Assembly (NCBI GenBank): GCA_012931725.1
Contig: CM022952.1
Coordinates: forward strand, 54,043,000-54,106,999
Source: Litsea cubeba
Taxonomy: Eukaryota; Streptophyta; Magnoliopsida; Laurales; Lauraceae
Direction: 5' to 3'
Length of the DNA stretch: 64,000 nucleotides
This document shows, one piece after another, positions 55,705-64,000 of the stretch (positions are counted from its first letter, which is position 1; each line of letters begins with the position of its first letter). The notes beneath the pieces were generated by a model. The model saw only the letters and a program-made list of their open reading frames with translations. It was not told where the DNA came from and did no database searches. Both the position numbers and the translations under genes were made by a program.

Positions 55705-57102
55705 GCTTTCAGATTAGTAAAAAAAAGGTGGAGCATTATAGTACAAAATTACGAAGACATGATGGATGCAGCAAACATAAAAACATTTTAACAGTGCAGC
55801 ATTAACAATGAACCCAATCAATTCATAGATCCCATAAGTAAGGTTAAGAATATCAATAAACATAAGAAAAAATATTTTATAATTGCAAATGGGATGATCT
55901 ATAGGGGGGGGGGGAATCTCTAAGAACTTGAATTCCTACTCATACGAACTTGAATTTTATTCTCGACATTGTTTTTTTATAACAATATCGTTACCATCTT
56001 TTATAGTTTCTTCATCAATTTTTTGTGTCCAACAAGAAAATAATTGTGACTTTATATTGAGATGCATAAACAATAAGCAAAACTCACGATTTCACTCAAA
56101 ATCTAGTATTTAAAAATTTTTGATAGCGATATCGTTATAATTATTTATTGGTTCTTCGCCCATTTTTTGTCTCCAATAACAAAATGACTCAGACTTTATA
56201 ATGGGGTGCATAAACAATGAGAAAGGCTCACGGATTTGGCTCATAAATGCATTTTCCTAATAGGTGAAGTGAAGGTTCGAACCCTCAAAATGAGGGTCGA
56301 ACCTTCAGACTCTCAGGAATTTGGCCCAAGAAGACAGTGAAGTGAAGGTTCGAACCCTCAACACAAGGGTTCGAACCATCATAATCTCTAGAATTTGGCC
56401 CAAGACCGCACGGAAGTGAAGGTTTGAACCCTCATCTTGAGGGTTTGAACCTGAACTTCACTGCTTTCCTGGGCCAAATTCCAAAGAGTCCGAAGGTTCG
56501 AACCCTCGTTTTGAGGGTTCGAACCTTCATTTCACCTATCAGGAAAATGCATTTCTGAGCCAAATCCGTGAGCCTTTCTCGTTGTTTATGCACCCCCTTT
56601 TAAAGTCTGAGTCATTTTGTTATTGGAGACAAAAAATGGGCGAAGAACCAATAAACAATTGTAACGATATCGCCATCAGAAATTTTGGAAAATTAGATTT
56701 TGAGTGAAATCGTGAGTCTTTCTTATTGTTTATGCATCTCAATATAAAGTCACTATTATTTTCTCGTTGAACATAAAAAATGGATGAAGAAACTATAAAA
56801 GATGGTAATGATATCGTTATAAAAAAATAATGTAAGGCACAAAATTCAAGTTCGTATGAGTAGGAATTCAAGCTCTTAAAGATTTCCCACCCTAAAAACC
56901 ATCTATAAATCATCCCATCTGCAATTATAAAATATTTTTTCTTATGTTTGTTGCTATTCTTAACCTTACTTATGGGATCTATGATATCGTTTGGGTTCAT
57001 TGTTAATGCTGCACTGCTAAAATATTTTTATGTTTGTTGCACCCATCATGTCTTTGTAATTTTGTACTGTAATGCTCCACCTATTTTTACTAATCTGAAA
57101 GC
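55705..57102. repeat. Fold-back element, about 690-bp inverted arms
   Basis: 55705 to about 56395 and about 56410 to 57102 are inverted copies (both outer ends read GCTTTCAGATTAGTAAAAA in their own direction), centred near 56403. Identity is high but imperfect. The middle 260 bp holds a cluster of smaller hairpins built on GGTTCGAACCCTC. There is no coding capacity. Confidence 0.8.
56270..56535. repeat. Cluster of GGTTCGAACC hairpins
   Basis: Eight copies of AGGTTCGAACCCTC or its complement, some with one change (TTTGAA), are arranged as four inverted pairs 4-10 bp apart. Each half also matches the Pol III B-box consensus GGTTCGANNCC. The pairs are separated by GGAATTTGGCCCAAG and related strings. 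Confidence 0.8.
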
Positions 57103-57289
57103 ATAGCATTTTAACTCTATTATTCAGAAGAATGCTCATCTTCTTGTCTGTTATCTATATATTATCTGGAAGCTATGCATACATTCACATCCAAAACAGG
57201 TGGCCTACATGACCTTTCTCATTTCTACTGTCCTCATGTCACTGGTAAAAACCATAATTCTACAAAATGGTTGTAAGTTTTCGATTTTC

Positions 57290-57965
57290 ATGTAACGATA
57301 TATCATTACCATTTTTTATGGCTTCTAGGCTATTTTTTTATGTCTAACATCCAATTTGTAATGTCTTTATACTAAGATGCATAAACATTGAGAGGAACCT
57401 TTATGATGTCAGTTCGAACGTGCAGTGGGCAGTATACTCCATCCAAGCCATCAAAATCCGTAAGTCTTTCTCATTGTTTATGCACCTCATTATAAAGTTA
57501 TTTCCATTTGGTTGTGGGAGACAAGAAATAGATGGAGAACCTATAAATATTGGTAACGATATCATAGATCCCATAAGTAAGGTTAAGAATAGCAACAAAC
57601 ATAAGAAAAAATATTTTATAATTGCAGATGGGATGATCTATAGATGGTGGGGGGAATCTTTAAGAACTTGAATTCCTACTCATATGAACTTGAATTTATT
57701 TTAAAAATTATTATTTTGATAACGATATCATTACCATCACCTATAGTACTTTCTTCATCCATTTTTTGTGTCCAAGAAGAAAATAATGGTGACTTTATAT
57801 TGAAATGCATAAACAATAAGAAAGACTCACGATTTCACTCAAATTCTAGTTTTTAAAATCTTCTGATAACGATATGGTTACAATTTTTTATAGGTTCTTC
57901 CCCCATTTTTTGTGTGATGATCAACAAAATGACAATGACTTTATAATGGGGTGCATAAACAATGA
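57290..57965. repeat. Second, degenerate copy of the fold-back arms
   Basis: 57530-57965 repeats the left arm (GATCCCATAAGTAAGGTTAAG, then CTTGAATTCCTACTCATA). 57290-57545 resembles the right arm in the opposite sense (CATTGTTTATGCACC, GGAGACAAGAAATAGATGG). This makes a smaller, older fold-back centred near 57540. Confidence 0.65.
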
Positions 57966-58215
57966 GAAAGGCTCCAAATGACAATGACTTTATAATGGGG
58001 TGCTACTATTATGTAAGGGGTTGGTTGATAGTTGAAATGACAGACTCCAAATGTATTATTTTTTTTTCTAACTTTGATTAATGCATATTGAATCTTGTGA
58101 GATTTTGTCTAAAGAGGCCCAAGAGGTAAGTATTCTCGTCGATTTCATTTGAAGAGAAAATTAAAAATAGAACTATTAGAAAGTGATTGATAAAGCTAGA
58201 ATGATTTCAGATATG
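57966..58215. other. Spacer, no feature seen
   Basis: AT-rich sequence between the fold-back copies and the inverted satellite; a short duplication of GACAATGACTTTATAATGGG occurs at about 57930 and 57978. Confidence 0.5.
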
Positions 58216-59395
58216 AAAAGCCCTACAATTGCTTAGTACCCTTGTTTAGGACACTTTTTAGCCCACTTCCTGAGGGTTTTTTTTTTTTTTTGGTGAGATT
58301 TGGGGATTTCCAAGACCATATCATGAACTTAAAATCTGTTATTTTTCACTTAATTATGATCACGGTTGCCTGCGTTTCAAACTGCGCACTTTTGCAACTC
58401 GGTTAAGAAAATCTGCAGAAACCTTGCTGAGTACCCCTGTTTAGAAACCTTTTTAGCCCACTTCCAGAGGGTTTTTTTTTTATTTTTTTGCTGAGATTTG
58501 GGGATTTCCAAGACCATATCAAGAACTTAAAATCTGCTATTTTTCACTTAATTACGATCACGGTTGCCTGCGTTTCAAACCACATACTTTTGCAACTCGG
58601 TTAAGAAAATCTGCAGAAACCTTGTTGAGTACCCCTGTTTAGGACACTTTTTAGCCCACTTCCCGAGGGTTTTTTCTTTTTTGCTGAGATTTGGGGATTT
58701 CCAAGACCATGTCATGAACTTAAAATCTGCTACTTTTCACTTAATTATGATTACGGTTGCCTGCGTTTCAAACCGCACACTTTTGCAACTCGATTAAGAA
58801 AATCTGCAGAAACCTTGCTGAGTACCCCAGTTTAGGAAACTTTTTAGCCCACTTCCCGAGGGTTTTCTTTGCTGAGATTTGGTGATTTCCAAGACCATAT
58901 CATGAACTTAAAATCTGCTATTTTTCACTTAATTACGATCACGTTTGCGATGTTTTCAACTCGGGCACTTTTTCAACCCGGTTAACACAAACATGCAGAA
59001 ACATGGCTGAGTACCCCTGTTTAGGCACTTGTTGGCCCACTTTCCTAGGTTTTTTTTTACTGAGATTTGGGGGTTTCCAAGACCATACTATGAACTTAAA
59101 ATCTACTATTTTTTAGTTAATTACGATCACGTTTGCGATGTTTTCAACTCGGGCACTTTTTTAACCCGGTTAACACAAACATGCAGAAACATGGCTGAGT
59201 ACCCCTGTTTAGGGCACTTGTTGGCTCACTTCCCAAGTGATTTTTTGGCCGAGATTTGGGGATTTCCAAGTCCATACTATCAACTTAAAATCTGCTATTT
59301 TTTCAGTTAATTATGATCACATTTGCGATGTTTTTAACTTGGGCACTTTTTCAACCCGGTTAACATAACCATGCAGAAACATGGCTTCCCCAAAC
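58216..59395 (-). repeat. Diverged 188-bp satellite units in inverted orientation (about 6 copies)
   Basis: Read on the minus strand, these units match the MULE 1 188-bp unit (AACCGAGTTGCAAAAGTG, AACGCAGGCAACCGTG, AAATCCCCAAATCTCA, AAGTGGGCTAAAAAGTGTCC). Landmarks recur at 58391, 58589, 58782, 58971, 59160 and 59349, so the spacing is 189-198 bp. They are much more diverged from each other than the MULE 1 units. Confidence 0.9.
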
Positions 59396-59447
59396 AGTCC
59401 ATGGTTATTTTTATGGCACACTTTTTAGTTTGTACTAACCCCACTGA

Positions 59448-59525
59448 TAGATAAAATTGCTATTGGCCAGACAACAAAATTGCTATTGGCCAGACAACAA
59501 AATTGTTATTGGCCAGACAACAAAA
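59448..59525 (+). repeat. Three tandem copies of a 26-bp unit
   Basis: The unit AATTGCTATTGGCCAGACAA is repeated three times with one change (GTTATT). Confidence 0.9.
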
Positions 59526-59829
59526 AAAATCAACATGGCCTTGTCAATTGAGAATTCACAATGTTATTCATGCTACAAAGAGCAAATATACATCCTCCAA
59601 AGAGAAACTTGAACAAAAGAGCAACTAAATTGCATTTGTGTCTTCCAAACACCCACTTAAATACAAAGCAACAACAAAGAGTCACTAAATAGAGTGTTGT
59701 CTACATGTTAGGACAGTAACCTCAGCAATCATACGACTTAATTTAGGCTAGGCAACACATCCAACAAAATCCAACAAATACAAATGTATCTAAAGTAACA
59801 ACAACGTGAATGGGGTAGCACTCCAAGCG
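59526..59829. other. Spacer, no gene seen
   Basis: A-rich sequence with CAACAA-type simple repeats, corresponding in position to the degenerate repeats downstream of the MULE 1 transposase. Confidence 0.45.
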
Positions 59830-60200
59830 ATCCCAGTGAATCTTAAAAGATAACACCCTACAAAGACTCCAAGTGATCTTCTTCACATATTTCATTCTGA
59901 CAGATCTTCTTAATGTTCAATTCAAGATCTTTGGCCGAAACCTGCACATGCATAAAGTATATGAGGCCATATGCAATAAAGTTAAGCACAACACTTCATA
60001 AATTGGGGGCAAATGTTCTTACAGTTAAATTCACAGTCTCTTGTGTGATGATCTGGTCTAATCCCACATGATATGTTATAATATCTCCATGATCGACCAC
60101 CGTCGTACCCTGCACATGCATAATTTGATTTCAATTAAATTGCGAATAATTGAATTCTGTGTTGATATGATTTTAAAAATAAAACTCTTAAATATTGTAA
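59830..60200 (-). pseudogene. Remnant of the FAR1-type transposase 3' end
   Basis: Collinear with 37430-37800 of MULE 1: it contains the counterparts of the two small C-terminal exons (TACGACGGTGGTCGATCATG near 60095-60115 and GTTTCGGCCAAAGATCTTGA near 59925-59942 on the minus strand) and the intron between them. The main catalytic exon is missing to the right. The second small exon has lost its stop codon position and the donor of the first is changed. It shows that MULE 2 descends from an element with this transposase type. Confidence 0.8.
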
Positions 60201-62899
60201 AGTGTTTATATAGCCACATTAGCAACAAGGATAAGAAATCCTAAAGATCAAATATTACAAGAGTTTTATTCTTGATTTCTTAGTGTAGTGCCGCGGGAGG
60301 CTAAGTTAGTTTTCAACATAGAGGAAACAAGCCAAATAGATTAGTCCTACCTTAAGAGTTATATCCACTTTTGGTCTCTACCTTAATTTACTAACTATAT
60401 TGGTCTCTACTCAAGCCATATCCACTTTTAGTACTTTGATTTGATTCAGCCCATCTGCAGAATATCAATTCAACACTATTATGCCAGAAAATTATGGTTA
60501 TATAATAAATAGCATTTGTAGAAGAATATTTGATATTCTTCCTTACTTATTATTGGTCTAATAAATTAGTAGCAGAAAAAAAACCATCAATTACAATGAA
60601 TTGGGGATGTGGGGGATTGGTACATTTATTCCATTCAATTTATGAAATCTATGGAAATATTCTTGAACTTAGAGTAAAGAAAAATTTGTTGAAAATGAAC
60701 CATACCTATGTTTGTTATTGTATTCAAATGAAGCAAAATCTGTAGCAAAGAGTCAAAACTGTGTTCCCTAACCACGATGATTGTATGCCTTTGATGAGCA
60801 AGGCATACAAAGCATTACCATTGGTTTTGTGCTCCTTTGTATGCTAAGAACACCGTTTGTAAGGGCACACTCATAATAATCCACATTGTTATATCTTTGG
60901 TCCATCTGAATAAGTTGTGTGAAACCTACATAAAAATAGTATAAGTCCTTATAAAGAAAGAAAATTAAGAGGAAAAAAAGAATAGAGAAAGGGAAGTTTG
61001 ATCTATAACAACTAGTTCACAACTGACTTCACTTTAATGATCAAGGGTTTTGAAAAAACTTGTCATAGAAAAGATAAATTGGATCGATGGCAGGACTTAA
61101 ATTTGTTGTTGCCTCTGACAAGGGATTAGGATTCCTCTACAAAATAACAGGGGGGATTTGAAACACAAAGAAAATTTGTGAAAGAAATCTAACTGATGAG
61201 TTGACCAAGTCAACCTGACTTGACCCTTTTTGAAGATTTCGCTTGATTAGGTCAGGACCATCAGGTTATAAGAATTTTGGTCAGTTGGTTTCAAGCTCAA
61301 AGTGAAATTGATTATATTTTACTCAGCGTCTGGTTTAGTCCAACCCAAACCAAGTTGGAATCTTAGTAGATAGGTAATCGTGTTGACATAACTTCAATGA
61401 TCAAGGGGGTTGTGACAGCTAGCCTACCTTGATTGTCCTTTTAATCCACTTATTTGTCTATAATCTAATCTAGTCTCTCACTTCTTCAATGATGTGAGCT
61501 TCAAACAACCAACAAGAAAATAATCTCTCTATATAAATATAAATTAACAATTAGTGAGGATTTGAAAACCAATATAGGTAAGACTTTTTCAATTTTACAG
61601 AGTGACTGCAATACAATATGATATATAAAGACAATTTAAACAGCGGTTAGAAACAAGCTTGTGAAAATAGACATGATAAGATTAAACACACCATCATATT
61701 CTCTCTTTTTGAATAGTTAATTTATACTGCACCTTACTCAACATGCTTAAAAATTAGAACAGATCAAAAAATCTCTAAGCAAACAGAATTTTCCCAGAAA
61801 AGCGTCCTTTTTTCAGTTCAGTTGAACCAAGAGGCCATTGTTTGCTCGTTATTGAACTTTTAGGGATTCTACTTTCTAAGCAACATCTTATTATCAAATA
61901 GGATAACTTGAAGAAGTAAAGGGTGAATAAATATCCACGAAGGGCCATCAAATAACCTCCCCTTTTCTAGATTGCCCTAGTAAATCAGTCATAGAAAAAT
62001 GAGTGTCCCAACTAAACCTCCACCTTATATCTTTCACTCTGCAACTCTATAATAGTAATCCTTCTTTATAACCCATTTTACTAGAAGTAGCTAAGAATCC
62101 AATAGAAAAGGCACATTTGCATAACTCGAGAGTTCCAAAATAGAGAAAACGACTTTGGTTATCCCTGCAACTCAATTTTCCACTGTTTGGTGCAATGATA
62201 CTTTGCCAAGAAAAGACAGTCTGGCCTAATTTTTTCCAAGCGAGAGGAAAACAAAATCCAATGGTGGGTTGGAGAGTGGGATTCTCCGCTAGCATGAAAA
62301 ATGAATTCCGCAGAGAGTGGAATCCTCATTATACAAATGTGCCTATTAAGGTGTGCTTGTGCACCTGGAGGATTACGAGACAGGAAAATTGTTCAAATTT
62401 TTCCTCTAGCTCACTCTTCCTTAGTTTTACGCGACACTTCTTCCACGTGTAAAAGAAAAAAAAATGAAACCATTTCCTCGATAGAGAGGATTTCAACTTC
62501 CTATGGGAAATGTAGGAACACTACGAAAAAAAAAACACAATAAGGCAGAATTCTTGCAATTTCGCATATTCCTTTCCCTCATTATCTGGGAAGTGATTCT
62601 AACCGCCCACTCCTTGCCATATAAATAGTTTTTTTTTCCACAAAAAAGTGCCCCACCCAACGATTTAAAAAAACACAATGACAACACAGAAAAATTGAAT
62701 GCTTTCCCCTTCCAACCGAGGAATCCTCAGCGTTGCATAAACCTATCCTAATCTTTTCTTGAATTTCTAGGATTTCCCACGCACCATCTCTCTGTTAAAT
62801 GACCAAAAAGAAAAAGATCAAACGCCGAAAAGCATCAGTTAGCTTAGAGGGGGGGGGGGGGGCATCCAAAACAATTCCCCGCATAATTCACCATCCAAA
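60201..62899. other. MULE 2 interior, no gene recognised
   Basis: AT-rich sequence where MULE 1 has the body of the transposase gene; none of its motifs are visible. Short open frames (for example 60530-60745 and 62195-62452) show no family resemblance. An A-run and a G-run lie near 62850 and 62910. Confidence 0.5.
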
Positions 62900-63661
62900 T
62901 CGACTTTATCATCCAAAAAAAAAAACCAAATACATGGCTGAATGAGCATTCAAATGATTTGCAAGTCGTTTTACATCCAAGCGATTCCTACTCCATGCCA
63001 TAGGAAATGGGTTTCACTGAGCATTCAAACGCTTTGCAAATCATTTTACATCCAAACAACGCTTAAATCTACCAAAAACAGAAGAAGAACGATTGGAATT
63101 ACCTCGATGGCAGGAGATCTCAAAGTAGAGCCTGACCAGGCCAGATGCCAGCATTCTCTAGTTCGGCAAGATCGGATCTCGAGAATGAGAACGGGAGGAA
63201 AAAACCCTAGATGGGTGGATTGAAGGGTTTGGATGAAAGAGAGAGGGAGAAAGACGAAGCAGCTCTCGATTCCTCCAACTCCATCCTTTTCGACTTCCTC
63301 TTTCGATCACGAATCAGTTAATTGCGTTGCCCTAGAATTTAAACCATAGAAACGTGGGCTTTGATGGGGAAGAACTGAAGCAGAAGCAGCAGCAGTAGAT
63401 GGGTATGCAGTCTCCAGGGGATAGATAGTAGAGTTTCCCGCATGCAGCGAGCGGAGAGGGAGAGGGAAGGAGAATGCAGCGACCGGAGAGGGAGAGGCAA
63501 AGAAAGAACCGAAGCCACATGCAGGATGAGGGAAAGAGAGAGGAGGGAGCAGAGGAGAAAGAGAGAAAAGGCTGGAGAGGAGAAATTTGGGGAAGAAAAG
63601 GAGAAGGAAATCGGTCGATTGAGGTGTCTAGGTTATAATTTCATGACGATGTCGTTCGAAA
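62900..63661 (-). promoter_or_regulatory. Putative promoter and 5' exon at the right end of MULE 2
   Basis: On the minus strand a C/T-rich leader (about 63660-63250) runs into a stretch ending in a good donor (CCATCGAG/GTAATTCC near 63104). This matches the position of the transposase 5' exon in MULE 1. A 40-bp segment (GCATTCAAATGATTTGCAA / GCATTCAAACGCTTTGCAA) is duplicated at 62946 and 63020. Inferred only. Confidence 0.4.
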
Positions 63662-63778
63662 CAGGGAGGGGTAAAATCGTCCAAATCGACTGTACGAACA
63701 CCAATACGGGCGTTTATGTGTATTTATGATTAAATACGTATAATACATGTTTTGGGACACTTTTTTGGTAAAATTCCC
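63662..63778 (-). repeat. Right TIR of MULE 2
   Basis: Inverted partner of 48870-48987; ends TTTTTTGGTAAAATTCCC at the AACTAAAAA duplication. Confidence 0.85.
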
Positions 63779-64000
63779 AACTAAAAAATAGGGGGATGCC
63801 TGAAAAATATCAAAGCCGGCCATTTCCTACGGCCAAAAATGCTTGGGCTCCTTTTTTAACCATTTGTTTGTAGGATGCTAACCAAAGAGATCTTAAAAAA
63901 AACCCTCAATCTTTTCCATTCTAATTCTGAAGTAATAGAACAGATAAACAACATGGGCCCTTCAATGTATGAAAATGAGGGATCAGAAGTATGATCGAAG
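63779..64000. repeat. 3' flank of DUF674 unit D, right part after MULE 2
   Basis: Continues the paralogous block: ATAGGGGGATGCCTGAAAAA matches 13861-13880, and TTTTTTAACCATTTGTTTGT matches the right flank of MULE 1 near 42990. It gives the empty-site version of the MULE 1 target. The DUF674 gene of this unit would lie to the right of the window. Confidence 0.75.

Larger units (their letters stand above)
48870..63778. mobile_element. MULE 2: 14.9-kb gene-capturing Mutator-like element
   Basis: Inverted ends of about 117 bp share TTTTACCAAAAAAGTGTCC, TTGGTGTTCGTAC and TTTTACCCCTCC. They are flanked by AACTAAAAG (48861-48869) and AACTAAAAA (63779-63787). The uninterrupted paralogous site is present at 13852-13860 (AACTAGAAA) with the same sequence on both sides, confirming the insertion. 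It carries an FTSH11-VPS16 gene chimera, a fold-back repeat, inverted copies of the 188-bp repeat of MULE 1, and a remnant of the MULE 1-type transposase 3' end, but no intact transposase. It is a non-autonomous relative of MULE 1, although the TIR sequences differ. Confidence 0.85.

Noticed and set aside
56270..56535. tRNA genes, suggested by GGTTCGAACC motifs
   Set aside because: There is no A box at the right spacing and no cloverleaf; the motifs occur as inverted pairs.

Overview
This is nuclear DNA of a flowering plant, probably a woody dicot or magnoliid; the species cannot be told from the sequence. It is AT-rich, has plant-type introns, carries DUF674 genes (a plant-specific family), and is dominated by plant DNA transposons. 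Fragments of plant genes for quinolinate phosphoribosyltransferase (QPT), FTSH11 and VPS16 are also present.

Host framework. A tandem DUF674 cluster lies on the minus strand. From left to right it holds: the first exon of a frameshifted copy C (1117-1738); an intact three-exon copy A (9485 down to 4704, 492 codons by my splice model); a copy B with one net 1-nt frameshift (47161 down to 43827); and the 3' flank of a fourth unit D at the right edge (63779-64000). The intergenic blocks 2620-4080, 12130-13915, 42972-43300 and 63779-64000 are recognisable paralogues.

MULE 1 (13916-42971, about 29 kb) is inserted in the 3' flank of unit B, between perfect 9-bp target duplications (CTAAAATAT). From the left it contains a TIR, a 5'-exon-like stretch, five intact exons of a captured QPT gene in antisense, a complete CACTA element (16842-26247, TSD CAT), a 921-codon plant-mobile-domain plus Ulp1-like (C48) peptidase gene (26312-29682, plus strand), a 95-bp tandem array, a 188-bp tandem array of about 25 units, a convergent FAR1-type transposase gene with one frameshift (40024-37508, minus strand), a 560-bp palindrome, and the right TIR. 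It looks like a self-mobilising element family that also picks up host genes.

MULE 2 (48870-63778, about 14.9 kb) is inserted at nearly the equivalent site of the next unit (TSD AACTAAAA plus G/A). It has TIRs of about 117 bp, an exon-level chimera of FTSH11 (N-terminal part) and VPS16 (C-terminal half) now broken by stop codons, a 1.4-kb fold-back repeat, diverged copies of the 188-bp repeat in the opposite orientation, and a remnant of the same transposase 3' end. It appears to be a defective relative of MULE 1 that shares its layout: captured gene on the left, satellite in the middle, transposase on the right.

Smaller elements include a 1-kb element with a 9-bp TSD (47565-48588), a TAA-flanked MITE inside the VPS16 fragment, SINE-like and hAT-like remnants, and stacked relics of other CACTA left ends inside the CACTA element. 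All splice models and repeat boundaries were worked out by eye; no alignments or database searches were run.
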